A DNA stretch of 64,000 nt from NCBI RefSeq assembly GCF_019175385.1, contig NC_083346.1, forward strand, positions 62,835,821-62,899,820, given 5' to 3'. A program made the translations under genes and the position numbers. Source of the DNA: Lycium barbarum. Lineage: Eukaryota > Streptophyta > Magnoliopsida > Solanales > Solanaceae. The notes below the pieces were generated by a model. That model had not been told where the DNA came from and did no database searches. It worked only from the letters and a program-made list of their open reading frames with translations. Positions 1-10,643 of this stretch are shown here, piece after piece; position 1 is the stretch's first letter, and each line of letters begins with the position of its first letter.

Positions 1-997
1 CGAATCCTTTATCGACGACTCTACCATCCCCGTGGTTCGGAATGATTGCAACTTCGGTGCGAATGTCGATATCCGTCCTGTTGAAAGTGGGATGAGGATC
101 AACCACCAAGTTGTTGGTTATTGGATGATCTATACCTATCCCTTCGCTATTGGATTTTCTCTTCCTATTCCCCAAGTGATCGAGGACTTCTGTCGTCGAT
201 ACCGTGTCTGCGTTGGCCAAATTGCTCCGCAAGTGTAGGGGCTTGTGTAGAGACAAAATCGCTCAAGAAGCTCTACGAGCAGAACCAAGAGTTTATTTTG
301 AGCTTACCCGACCCCTCCACTCTTCAGTCCGATTTGGAGAAGGCCCGGAATGAGGCCATCGAGGCCAGACGGGAACATGACCTCCTAGCAGGGAAGGTAA
401 AGGCTTTTAAAGTTCATAATAAGCGGTTAATAGCCGATGCTAACGCTACCCCTTCTCAGGCCCAGGAGTATGTGACCCTGATCGACCAGCTTCGGTTGGA
501 GCTTAACGAGATTAAGCCCGAGCTCGAGGCCTTGAAGGGAAAAATGGATGGCGTTGCCTCCGAGTGAGATACTCTTAAGGAAGACTTGGTATCGGCTAAG
601 GATCAACTCCGTGTGATGTCGGAGAAGGCTGATGAGAGGTAGAAGCTAATTGCTGAGCTTCGATCGAAACTTGCCTCGGCCGATTCGGAGCGGGACAATC
701 TTAGACGTGATAACATCGATCTGCAGGTCAAATACAATGAAGCCCTAGGCCGAATCTCGAGTTTTAATTGGATGTTGGCTCAGTACACGGCCGAGAGAAA
801 GAACGACACTCGATATGCGGTATCTATCTCGAAGGGAGACTTTAGAAGACATTTATGCCACCGGGGTGGACTTATCGGACCAAGTCGAAGAGGCCAAGAG
901 GCTGGAGGAAGAGGCGAAGGCCAAGTATGATCCAAAAGGGACGGATAGTGCCCTCGAAACGGACGAGGATGATACCGAGAGCTCGGATGAAGGTTAG
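1..997 (+). pseudogene. Broken antisense ORF of a Tat-lineage gypsy element (Transposase_28-like, then coiled coil)
   Basis: Three reading-frame pieces make one decayed protein, cut by the window start. Piece one (to the stop at 236-238) contains YPFAIGFSLPIP followed by a PxVIEDFCRRYRVC pattern, which resembles the 'putative gypsy type transposon' domain (Pfam Transposase_28). Piece two (about 240-805) is a charged heptad-like coiled coil rich in E, K, L and R, with in-frame stops at 565-567 and 640-642. Piece three (815-997) starts RYLSRRETLEDI and ends in an acidic D/E/S tail. Such proteins occur in Tat elements as an extra ORF between pol and the 3' LTR, in either orientation. Here it is opposite to the minus-strand gag and pol tail at 6.5-7.75 kb, so I read it as the antisense ORF of that element. 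The function of the family is unknown. Assignment to Transposase_28 is by eye. Confidence 0.6.
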
Positions 998-1344
998 GCT
1001 TAGGAGACTTAGATTTCTTTTTGCTTTTTAGCTTTTTCTATGTAGTTTTTTATATTTTGGAACTCAAGGCCGTTTTCAGAGCCTTTGTAAATATTCGATA
1101 TATATTTATAAGAAAGATTTTTCCCGGTTTTACTCACCGCTTTTCATTGCATAATATTCCTTTGTCCTTTGTGTTTAAGGATTAGAATAATCATTGACTT
1201 GGTTTCGGACTCGTCCGATGCGCACTATTTCCTTAGCATGTGTTATTGCTTAGCAAAAAATGAAATTTGGAGTAGTGGTGACTCAGTCTCGAGTTTCACC
1301 GACATATGATATTGCCTAAGCAAAAATAAAATTCAAAGTGGTAG
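998..1344. other. Untranslated spacer of the Tat-lineage element, left of solo LTR A
   Basis: AT-rich non-coding sequence after the antisense ORF. It contains a segment around 1274-1315 (GACTCAGTCTCGAG…ACCGACAT…GATATTGCCT) that is repeated at about 5712-5750 on the other side of the solo LTR. With the inserted LTR removed, the two copies lie roughly 220 bp apart, so they look like a degenerate direct repeat of the element's spacer. No ORF or RNA gene is visible. Confidence 0.5.
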
Positions 1345-1494
1345 AAGTGACCGGTACCCGAAACCAAATTAGGCCCCAGCGAACCATTCTAAATCTGAAA
1401 CTCTGGGGAGTGACCCCCAACTTAAACTGATAATGTCTAATCTGGAGATATATAAAAATACTGACTATCTCACCTGAACTTGGCATACACACCC

Positions 1495-1514
1495 AATATA
1501 TATATATATATATA
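1495..1514. repeat. (AT)n microsatellite
   Basis: About ten AT dinucleotides inside LTR A. Confidence 0.9.
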
Positions 1515-1785
1515 CACAACTGAGCAAGCCGACGGAGCTGCTATGATCGTACAAAACCAACAGTATCCAACAGACATACATAAACTGACAAGACTATCAG
1601 AAAAACACCTTATACACAAGACTCGTCTACAAGCCTCTAGGGAGATGTGTGACTGTACCATACAATCTGGAATAAAAAAGGAAAAACTCTAAAGGACCTG
1701 GCAACTCCGAACAGAGAGGGAGCTCACCAATCAGCTGATGTCAGATCCTGTCTACCGGGGAGTCTATCAATCTGTTGATTTGTAC

Positions 1786-1857
1786 CTGCAGGCATGAATG
1801 CAGCGCCCCCCCAAAAAAAAGGACGTCAGTACCAAATAATGTACCGAGTATGTAAGG
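1786..1857 (-). promoter_or_regulatory. LTR double-hairpin module in LTR A (SL1 + SL2)
   Basis: On the minus strand, SL1 is CGGTAC-loop-GTACTG followed by ACGTCC. SL2 is CTGCA-TTCATGCC-TGCAG. Compared with the usual SL2 stem CTGCG/CGCAG, the loop-closing G:C pair has become A:T on both sides. It lies about 440 bp from the 3' end of the LTR. Confidence 0.6.
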
Positions 1858-1939
1858 CAACGATAACTGAAATTGAACTGAAACAATGCAATCCAGAGGC
1901 CAAAGAATGCCCTGAATACCTCTCCTTATATGAAATGCA

Positions 1940-1944
<5 letters not shown>

Positions 1945-1982
<38 letters not shown>
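1945..1982. repeat. (AT)n microsatellite
   Basis: About 19 AT units, directly next to the 30-bp minisatellite of LTR A. Confidence 0.95.
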
Positions 1983-1985
<3 letters not shown>

Positions 1986-1988
<3 letters not shown>

Positions 1989-2227
1989 CTCACTGACCAA
2001 ATGGCCAGGCAACTATAAAATCTCACTAGCAAGTAGCCAGGCAACATGTCTCACTGACCCGTCGGCCAGGCAATCTGTCTCACTAACCCGTAGGCCAGGC
2101 ATATCTGTCTCACTGACCCGTAGGCTAGGCATATCTGTCTCACTGACCCGTAGGCTAGGCATATCTGTCTCACTGACCCGTAGGCCAGGCAAAATAAAGA
2201 TGTCTCATTGACCAAGTGGCCAGGCTA
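1986..2227. repeat. 30-bp minisatellite in LTR A
   Basis: About eight imperfect copies of a unit built on TCTCACTGACCCGTAGGCCAGG followed by CATATCTG; three central copies are nearly identical. It lies in LTR A just before the K insertion. The position is comparable to the minisatellites in LTRs C, G, J and the G-type LTR at 61.5 kb. Confidence 0.85.
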
Positions 2228-2269
2228 AAGAAAAACATATGTGTATATCATGCATATGCTGAAAACACT

Positions 2270-4226
2270 TGTCACGACCCAACCCACGGGTCGTGCGGAC
2301 ACCTACCATATGACAAAGCTAGTAGGCGAACCCTTACCAATAAAACCCGACACTTAAAAGCATGTGACAATCATCCTTAAAAATAATAAAATAGACATTT
2401 ATTACAGACTCATTTCAATATACATAAATCTGCAATAAAACCCCGGGATCTAGTCTAGACGGGTACAAGAGCTCCTAAAATATAAGAAGACAAAATAAAT
2501 GACACAGCCTCCGCCGAGAGTGAGATAGATGAAGCTGTATGAGAATATCCGATAGACCCATGCAGCGAAACTTCAGCTAAAACCTACAACACATCTACAC
2601 CCAAAAGGGGCGTAGCAAGAGTAGTATCAATACACCACACGTACTGGTAAGCATCATAGGTCGACTAAGATTAGTTCACGCAGTACAACATAAAGTTAAT
2701 AAGATAAGCAGATAAGTCAATGAACCTCAAGATTCTAGATAAAAACCATTACCACACCGCCCCCATACCTCTTTACTCTCGAAGCTCGCTTTTTTTATTC
2801 CCCAACCATAAGGTATTCTACTAAATCACAACCTAGTAACTCTCGTGTTCACATTCGTCGTATGCTGTACTTTTACCTTTATTGTTTAAAGAGTTCACCT
2901 ACTCACCTTACTACTGTGATACGGTGTATCTAGGGAAATAAATCACTATCTGACGGCTAACACTACACTCACCTTGTGTAACCTCCCCCCCAACCAGACT
3001 CTTAACAACACACACGGATTAAATGAACAATGTTAACGACAGTAACATACACATGTATAACAATGAATCATGAGATGCAGTGCAATGCAAATGTGATGCA
3101 AGTACCACCACGCTGTACATACATGCTATCTGATGTCTTTGCTCAGTAGCCATAACCTGTAGGGGACCATGGTGTCCATGTACCACTCGTTCCGGAATAC
3201 TCCTCGAACCCGAGCATAAACCTCCGCCCAGAACGAACCTCGATCACGAATTTCAATTCATATACATTTATGTAATTCAAGTACTCGATCCCACGGCCAC
3301 AAGGCCGGATAGCACAATGCAATACTTAGCCTTGCCTGTTACCTGTATTTTCGCATGAACAAAGCAGTTGCAATGCACGAGACTACATGACAAATCAATC
3401 ATGATCCCAGCCCTTGATGGGATTAATGTAAACCCTACTCTATATAATTCAATTAATACGACCTCCTAATTTCAAGGAAACAACCATATGAACGTTCAAT
3501 AATAAGATATACACACGGAATTCACCCCTTTCTAGGGTTGCATCAAGTAACTATGAGGTATCTCCGTAGCGACAACATCACTTTCTACTAAACTAAATCA
3601 TTATTATCATAGCCCTAATTATACCTTATTTTAATCACATTAGAAGTCCGTCCCTCCAAACTCCGTGTCTGAAGACCTAAGCATGCATTTTCCCATCAAC
3701 TCTAAGCGTATATACGATTATCTAATCAAAGTCTAACTAAAGTAAATCGCAACCCACCTCTTTGGCGAACAGATATTTGATTCTCCATGAAATGCTCGTC
3801 TTTTTAGCCTCCATCCGAATCCATGAGGGAATATTATTCGTAGGGAATGGTGGAAAAGGGATTAGAAGGGTTTTCCTTTTCTTGAGGCCATGGTTTTTCT
3901 TTCATGAGGAACCCTAGGAGCAGCCCTTGAGAGTCTTCTGTTGAAAAAGGAGAGAAAAATAGACTGAGTACAAAAATTCGGCTATTGTTTTCGCGTAGAC
4001 CGCTGTGGCGGTAGCCAAGCTGCTATAGCGGTACCCCTATGGCGGTCCATTGACCCCTATAGCGATCGGCTTTAATTTCTGGCCCGAAATTTCCAAACCC
4101 TTCAAAAATTGATTTTTCCCACTCTTAATTCTTAAAACATGTCATGAAGCTTATTATTTACAAACCTTGACCTAAATTGGGCATGGTTTCGCGAAATATT
4201 AAATAACGACTGGACGGGTCGTTACA
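2270..4226 (-). mobile_element. Solo LTR K (gypsy type), nested in LTR A
   Basis: The element runs from TGTCACGACCC to GGGTCGTTACA, an 11-bp imperfect inverted repeat, with perfect target duplications ACACT at 2265-2269 and 4227-4231. Length 1957 bp. Minus orientation is inferred from motifs that read correctly on that strand (TACTCTTGCTACGCC, then CCTTTTGGGTGTAG, revcomp about 2600-2625). Similar motifs are found in LTR H. The left terminus folds as CACGACCC-AACCCAC-GGGTCGTG. It has a palindromic cluster (CCGCTATAGCGG-like) at about 4000-4070. No ORF is seen. Confidence 0.9.
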
Positions 4227-5075
4227 ACACTGATACTGTAACATATCTCTTCTGTCTCGCTATAACTCAAGGACACAGGGAGGGGATGTGGCCCCTCAGA
4301 AAAAATAACATAACACTCGGAAACTAGACAACAATATGACAAGCTCTACTTTGACAAGTCTCGAATCATAAGGTTTATCACACTCTTACCATATATGGAA
4401 ACAGGCCAAGAAAAGAAGGAATAAACTTAACATACTTTTTCGGTCTTCTATTACTTAACGCTTATTCTCCCGAGCTCATAAATCTACATTCAAGAGAAAT
4501 CATACTACTGTTAGGCTTGTCGTCATGTGCCTATCTTAGGTCTTTAAATTAAACTCCTTTAGAAACTGTCAAAATTCAGGCAGCATCTCCCCTGTTTATA
4601 TCCCTAGCCCGAAATCACAATACCAACAACCAACACAACAACAACAACTCTACTGCCAACAACATCATCATCCATACCAAAATATTCCTTAAAACATCTC
4701 ACGCGATGTTTATCCAATTTCTCAATTAACCAACCTGTTATACAACTATTTAATAACCTTATCTCCGTAAATAAACTTAAATCAATATCAAGAAAGGAAG
4801 ATTCATACCTTACCTCCGCTAGAACTGCAATATCTTCACTTTCCACCTTGAATTCAAACCAAGACTCGCCGTAATACGATTTTATAATCGCAAATATATG
4901 TTGTCTGGACTAGAGTTCAGAGATTATACTTAGTTCGCGTTAAAATTTGATAACGGGAGGTTGGGGGAAATTTCCAAAATATTTGGGAGGTTTGGAAGGG
5001 TGTTTGGATGACAAATGAGGGGGTTAGCCCCCTTTTATAAAGTTCTAGAGTCGGGTTGCACCGACCTAGGATTTA

Positions 5076-5170
5076 CTCAGCGCGTTCGCGCTACCCTGGG
5101 GCGCGTTCGCGCTGAGTTGCTGCCTGCTCCTCTGCGCGTTCGCGCCACTCCCAGGCGCGTTCGCGCAGGG
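5076..5170 (-). repeat. GCGCGTTCGCGC repeat cluster upstream of the TATA-like box of LTR A
   Basis: Four copies of a near-palindromic GCGCGTTCGCGC core at roughly 25-35 bp spacing. On the minus strand they end about 30-40 bp before the TATA-like TTTATAAAAGG (5029-5043). Confidence 0.75.
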
Positions 5171-5565
5171 TTATTCCTTGCCCTGACGGCCTTCCTTAAA
5201 ATGCTCATAACGTTTGATTCCAATGTCGGATTAATGCGTGGTTTGTTGCGTTGGAAACTAGACTTCATGAACTTCAATTTAGGCTTTTTCTTTACCTCAA
5301 AACTCCTCATATGCTAAAATATATTCTTTCTCCAAGTTGGACCAAAATTTTCCCCCATCTTTTCTCCGAAGTTCCAACAAACTTAATTTCCTTAATCCAC
5401 TTGCCCTCCAATGCTTCCGTAGCTTATTATATGAACTTAAACCCTCATAATCATAAGGTAGGAGCATACAATCTCCTATATCCTAGAAGGTACTCCTGTA
5501 TCCACAATTACACAGCTAACACCTAACGAATCTTATCGTACTAAACTACGAGGTGTAACAGGTAG

Positions 5566-6500
5566 TGATGAAAGATGAAGAATATCAAGAAATTCAAGAA
5601 AATCAAGAAACACAAGACTGAAATTCAAGAACAAGATCCTGCCCATCAATCACTTCAAGAACAAGATCCTAGTTGATTGGTTCTTTGTTAACTCAAAGAA
5701 TCACATCAGGTAGTGACTCAGTCTCGAGGGTTACCGACATGATATTGCCTCAATACCGAATTTTAGAGACGATACCGAGCCTTGTTGTTAACCGTTAACA
5801 GGTTAATGACTATGTAGTATGCAAAGGCCTTATTTTTCTATTTGCGAACTTAGACGTCTCTGAGTCGCATTGTGTGATCCGGTCGAAATTCAAATGACTT
5901 CGGACCACGTTTGGACCGTAGTCTGCTAAACAAGTTGAGTTGTAGTTTTGGGTTTTTAGACCACAGTCTTTAACAATTTAGACCGTAGTCCTCCACATTT
6001 TAAACCGTAGTGTTTTAACAATTTAAACTTTTAGCCTTTAGTTTGCTCATTTCGGATATTTGGGGGCCCGAAAAATGTAATATTAGTGCAAGAGGAATAG
6101 TAATGGCTAAAAATGATACTTTGAGAAATTTCCAAGTCTATTGATTGAACCGAAGACAAGATTACAATAGTAGTCGCTGTAAGAACAAACTAATCGGGCA
6201 CGATTCAATCGATCGTTTGTCCCTTACAAAAAATCCTATCATTCAAGCCTTGGCTTTAAATAGGTATCGATTTGCCCAGGGTATGATAGTCCCCTAGTAC
6301 TGGAGTCCGAAATATGATGGCTCGAGTACTATTGATCCGACGTGGGCAGTCCCCAGTCCCTGGTTTTTGACCGGTCTTCTTAGTTTTAGCAGCACGCTGT
6401 ATGGCGCTGCCTCATTAAAAACCTTGCTGGAAAACCTTTCTCAGGACAAAACTGGCCGAAGGGAAAAAAAGTGCAGCACGTGCTTTCAGTCCTAAGTGTG
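5566..6500. other. Non-coding spacer of the Tat-lineage element
   Basis: No gene is visible. It includes the second copy of the GACTCAGTCTCGAG repeat (about 5712-5750) and a set of short repeats around GACCGTAGTC / TAACAATTTAGACC at 5900-6030. A CATTAAAAACCTTGCTGG-type stretch lies at 6412-6430, just beyond the pol tail when read on the minus strand. Confidence 0.5.
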
Positions 6501-6507
6501 TGTTTTC

Positions 6508-6743
6508 TCAACTTCCATTGTGCTGCTTCCTATGCCCATTCCGATGTATACCCATATGGTTAGACTTCAAAGAATAGAAAGGTAAAGATTTTTCATACCG
6601 TAGCAATAGTATTGTTTTAAGTGCGCCATCTTCAAGTTGTTTTCCATTTTCAGACTCGAGCTGGTAGGAGCCTTTCCCAGTTATACCGGTGACTCTACAC
6701 GGTCCTTCCCAATTCGGGCACAATTTCCCTTCATTTGGGTTTT
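6508..6743 (-). pseudogene. C-terminal remnant of Tat-lineage pol (integrase end)
   Basis: The minus-strand frame from 6743 shows NEGKL, then PNWEGP, RVTGITGKGSYQLE and NGKQL. This matches the conserved end of plant Tat-lineage (Ogre/Retand type) integrases, where the sequence binds no metal and follows the catalytic core. After NGKQL the frame diverges from the expected NNWNxxHLKRYY ending. Everything upstream in pol (protease, RT, RNase H, integrase core) is missing, because gag lies only about 90 bp further on. The element therefore suffered a large internal deletion and cannot be autonomous. Confidence 0.75.
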
Positions 6744-6829
6744 CTGTATGGTCACGATCTCGATAGGTTCCTCAGAAATTGATCATCCTCGACCCTAATT
6801 TTTGACTGATATCTGTTGTGTACGTCGAC

Positions 6830-7753
6830 TCATGTGATTGTTGGGTATTCCACTAAGTTTTGCTTCAATTCTAGAGATGTGATCGAACTTCTTGGGTTGA
6901 GTCTCTGAGCAAATACCTGAACGGCCCAATCATCTTGTACCGGTGGTAGGCCCATACGTTCCATTTGAAACCGGGCCATGAACTCTCGGAGTGTCTCGTT
7001 CTCCCGCTGTTCGACATTAAACAGGTCTGATTTCTTCTTTTCCACTTTGATGGCTCTAGCATGAGCTTTGACAAAGGCATCTGCAAGCATAATAAAAGAA
7101 TTAATAGAATGTTCGGGTAAATTGTGATATCGTACCATTGATCCTTTCGACAAGGTATCCCTAAATTTCTTGAGCAACACCGGCTCTATTTCGTCCTTTG
7201 CGAGGTCGTTGCCCTTGACAGCGCATGTGTATGCGGTCACATGCTCGTTTGGGTTGGTGGTCCCATTGTATTTGGGAATATTAGGCATTCGAATTATAAG
7301 TTTCTACTTTCTTATCATTTGCCTCTACTCGCTTTGTCAGCTCTTCGAGCTTTCTCATCAGTTCGGCGGTTTGCCCGGGATCGTTCCCGTTGTTCTCAGC
7401 AATGGCCCTTTCCTCCCCCAGGACGATCTGTTCGGACTGAAAAGCGTCGGGCGCTTGATTCTGGCTTTGTAATTGAGCTATGACCGCTTGTTGGGCCTGC
7501 AATTGTGCTATAGCATTTCTAATTAATTCCTGAGCTGTTGCAATGTGGCTCCGTTGCCTCCACCTGCATGCACGTCACGTACCAATGACCGGTCGGTATT
7601 CACAGCGTTTTGTGAGTGAGGATCAACTTCGTTTGGATCAACTGGGGGTACGTCGTTGTTAGGTACCCTGTTGTCATTTTCCTTGTGGTGGCTTGATTCA
7701 GCATGAAAGTTAACGCAGTGAGAGTATGACATGTTGAACAGTCCTGAAATCAA
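6830..7753 (-). pseudogene. Tat-lineage gag, frameshifted
   Basis: Three minus-strand pieces together form a gag protein. The N-terminal piece (7753-7523) is charged and Asn-rich. A second piece (7502-7281) has QAQQAVIAQLQSQ and a RKLEELTKRVE coiled-coil pattern. The core piece (7288-6830) has PNIPKYNGTTNPNEHV, then NLPEHSINSF, ADAFVKAHARAIKV and ENETLREFMARFQMER, the hallmark capsid region of Retand/Ogre-type gag. Frames change between the pieces. The core ends near 6830 where the deletion into pol begins. Gag would form the particle; this copy is not translatable as one chain. Confidence 0.8.
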
Positions 7754-7819
7754 ACTTCAAAGAACAAGCGTAAAATAACGTGCGTTATTGAAATTCGTAT
7801 AAAACCACCACTATTATCT

Positions 7820-7845
7820 TAGCCCCATGGTGAGTGCCAAACTGT
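7820..7845 (-). promoter_or_regulatory. Primer-binding-site-like region of the Tat-lineage element
   Basis: On the minus strand the sequence reads TTTGGCACTCACCATGGGGC directly after the presumed LTR end. This is a decayed form of the TGGCGCCCACCGTGGGGC stretch I associate with this position in solanaceous Tat elements. The primer tRNA is not assigned. Confidence 0.5.
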
Positions 7846-8480
7846 TTACCCTTAAAATGGATAACAATTAAATTTGTACGCGGTGCATAGGATATGCAAT
7901 TTTGTTTAATACGAATGACTATAAAGCAATAAATAATAATGCAAGTACGGGTAAAAAACAATCAAACCACGAGAAAGCAACAATTGGTTCTAGGAGCGAC
8001 TGATCGGTTGGCTCGGGCCTGAGGAATCGGGCTCGTGTTACAGTGGTTAAATAATGAATAGTGATAGAACACTTAGAGAGATGGATGAACACTTAGAATC
8101 AAATTGTATTGCTTAGTCTGTTTGTGCGTATGGCCAACTGGCCAAGAAAAAAGGGGTCCTCTTTAGAGGAGTCCTAATCATAATACAATTCTAAATAAGG
8201 TATAAAATCTTCAGTTATTGACAAGCGAAATCGGCGCCGTCATATCCGGCTAATGGCGGACATTTCGGACCCTCATTTATCATTGTTAACCGCCTTCTCG
8301 TCCTATCTCGATATTCAGCTCCAACCGGACTCAGTGACCCGGCAGATGTGCTCTATCTTGCTACGATCCAACGCCTGGCCTTGACCCCGACTGGGATTTG
8401 TCCGATCCATCAATGACCATCATGATCTTACATTTCTTGTCGGGAACCCGAGGGTATCCTTACCCTCGGTTTTGCCCGTA
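7842..8480 (-). mobile_element. Probable 5' LTR of the Tat-lineage element (outer end not resolved)
   Basis: By position this follows the primer-site-like region on the minus strand. It has no ORF of its own. I could not find the outer LTR end or a matching 3' LTR, which would lie left of the window. Confidence 0.4.
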
Positions 8481-8910
8481 TACACATATATTTTAGGAAA
8501 ACTTGCACTTGCAAAACATTATAATGAATGTTATAGGAAGTTGAGGCAGTTTCTTTTGAATGAAATTTCGTATATGTTTTGACTAATTCCAAACTCTTAC
8601 GTATTTTTAGAATTTTTATTTTTAAGACCGAGAGAAGGAGGTTATCTTTCCTGAGAATTGAGATCCTATTTTTCACCCAAAAAATAGCGGAAGAAATTGA
8701 TCCTTAATGCTGTTGACAACAAAGTCAAGTCGGTAAAAGAAAATAAATTCAATTTTAGCAAAAAGAAACAATTGCATCGTTCAGTTTAATAAAGACAAAA
8801 TTGCAATAAATCACTCCAACTATCAGCTCAAGAGAAATCAAAACATTGTACTCTCTTTTGAAGAGTCAACATAAGTTAACATTATCACTATTTTTTATAA
8901 CACCTTTTTA
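8481..8910. other. AT-rich spacer, no feature seen
   Basis: Low-complexity AT-rich sequence between the Tat-lineage LTR and the MITE. Only short spurious ORFs are present. Confidence 0.5.
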
Positions 8911-8920
8911 TATTTAAAAA

Positions 8921-9920
8921 GGCAGAATGGTCTAGGACTCCTCTGAACTTGTCAATTTTTATTTAGTGTACATCTAAACTTTACGTTGGCCTAATTATCC
9001 CCCTCAACTTGAAAATATGATAGCCTGGACCCCCCTAGACGTTGATGTAGCAAAGAGCGTGGATACACTCTCTTTTAGGCGCGTGGAAGGGTGAAAAATT
9101 GAAAAATCGGCTTCCAAATGGGGTATTTTTCAACTATTAATTGCCACATAATCAATATAATGATTTTATTTGGTCCAATTGTATTTCTTATTGGTTTTTC
9201 TTAATATACATTGCATATTTTATCCCAATTGTGTTTTTCTCTTTTTCGATATGATGATTATTTATTTTAGCTATGTATTTTTTTTTTCTTTTTTCGGATC
9301 CAAATCTAAATAACTTAGTTGAAAGTTTCAACTTGAAATTCTATTTATTTTATTCAAATAAAAATAAGGTTTATCAAAATTAATGAAGTTTAGATGGTGT
9401 ATTTTTTACAAAAATATTGTGTATTTTTCTTTCATGCAAGTACTATTTATTTCAATCGTGCATTATTTTTTTGGGTCAAATTCGTAAAATATTTGGTTAA
9501 TATTTTATTTGATTTCTTTTTTAGATTCAATGATTATTTATTTTTACTATGTATTTTTTCTTTTCCTGCCAAATATATAAAAATAACTTGATTAGAATAT
9601 CATTATCTTTAGACAAATAAAAAAATTCTAGTCATAATATTTTCAAGTTCTTTTTTTACAGATTTGACCCGAAAAAGATGATTCAAATAATTGTTGAACT
9701 TAAAAAGTAAAAAAAATATATATTTTATCCTTTAAAAAATGCCACATGGACAAAAACATTCATGTGGCAGCGCGTGTTGACCACCTCCATGGGTTGTCAG
9801 CGTCCAGGGGGGTCGTGCCTATCATATTTTCAAGTTTAGGGAGGTAATTAGACCAACGTAAAATTTAGGTGTACACTGAATAAAAATCGACAAGTTCAGG
9901 GGGTCCCGATCTATTCTGCC
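8921..9920. mobile_element. Mutator-type MITE, 1000 bp, 10-bp target duplication
   Basis: TATTTAAAAA is duplicated exactly at 8911-8920 and 9921-9930. The element begins GGCAGAAT and ends ATTCTGCC. Its terminal inverted repeats extend about 140-150 bp (GACCCCCCTAGACG near 9030 pairs with CGTCCAGGGGGGTCG near 9800) at clearly less than full identity. The centre is AT-rich and non-coding, so it is non-autonomous. A 9-11 bp duplication with long inverted repeats is typical of Mutator-like elements. Confidence 0.85.
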
Positions 9921-9930
9921 TATTTAAAAA

Positions 9931-10640
9931 CGAAAAGATTGCATTTTTCCTTCTTTTTAAGTATTTCTAACTCTCCGACTCTTATTTAAGATGCCATATT
10001 TATCTACGTCTAAATATATTCAAGCATTTATGTAAGAGATGGTGTAGTTGCAGCGTTTACAAATAAAAAAATTATATCAAAACAAAACATGATCGACCCT
10101 ATCTTTAAATTTTAAACGCGAAAAGAAAAATCCAAAATGATAACATCGAATTGTTGTAATCTATCCAATTGATCCTAGTAAAACGAGTACACCCTGTATG
10201 CACTTATTTGTGTTGCAGAGAAAATTGATTATGCAAATAAAGAAATTGATCAAAGGTGCACTAATCCCAAGTGCAAAAATGTTTTCAACTTCCCAACGAT
10301 AAGAAAGCCAGTTTAGTGCCGCAAGAGTAGGTAATAAATCAGATATAAAAATAATAAGTTGGAATCCCAATTAAATTAGTTAATTGATTTATTATTAATT
10401 TAACAATATTTTGGGGCCTGAAATAGAGGAATTAATGAGAGAGTTTAAGAGGTTGTCGGTCAAACACACCTTGGGGAGTGAACTTCTCTGACCTGCCACC
10501 CGAACAAACAAAGATTACGGGACCTGATAATTATTTTCCAATTTCACCATCCCAAGTCTACATAACGCTGCGTGTATGACACTCACCAGAATGAATTTCA
10601 AAATTTTTTATTTTTCTTTTGGAAATGTCCGTAGAAACAA
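9931..10640. other. AT-rich spacer without a recognised gene
   Basis: A 69-codon minus-strand ORF (10161-10370) is hydrophobic, but I do not recognise it and it lacks supporting context. Nothing else is seen. Confidence 0.4.
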
Positions 10641-10643
10641 TTA

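Larger units (their letters stand above)
1345..5560 (-). mobile_element. Solo LTR A (gypsy type, minus strand), split by solo LTR K
   Basis: Read on the minus strand, it begins TGTTACACCTCG (revcomp of 5549-5560) like the other gypsy LTRs here. It has a TATA-like TTTATAAAAGG (about 5029-5043) and carries the shared hairpin module (1786-1857). GGTAG is present at 1340-1344 and 5561-5565 and would be the target duplication. The left end reads AAGTGACC rather than TGTGAC/TGTCAC, so that boundary is less secure. No internal region lies between these ends, so it is a solo LTR, about 2.25 kb once K is removed. It interrupts the spacer of the Tat-lineage element. Confidence 0.65.

Noticed and set aside
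1986..2227. CRISPR-like array
   Set aside because: Units are contiguous imperfect tandem repeats without unique spacers, in a plant LTR.
10161..10370. 69-codon hydrophobic minus-strand ORF as a host gene or exon
   Set aside because: No recognised motif, no splice or promoter context, and it lies in AT-rich spacer where such ORFs arise by chance.
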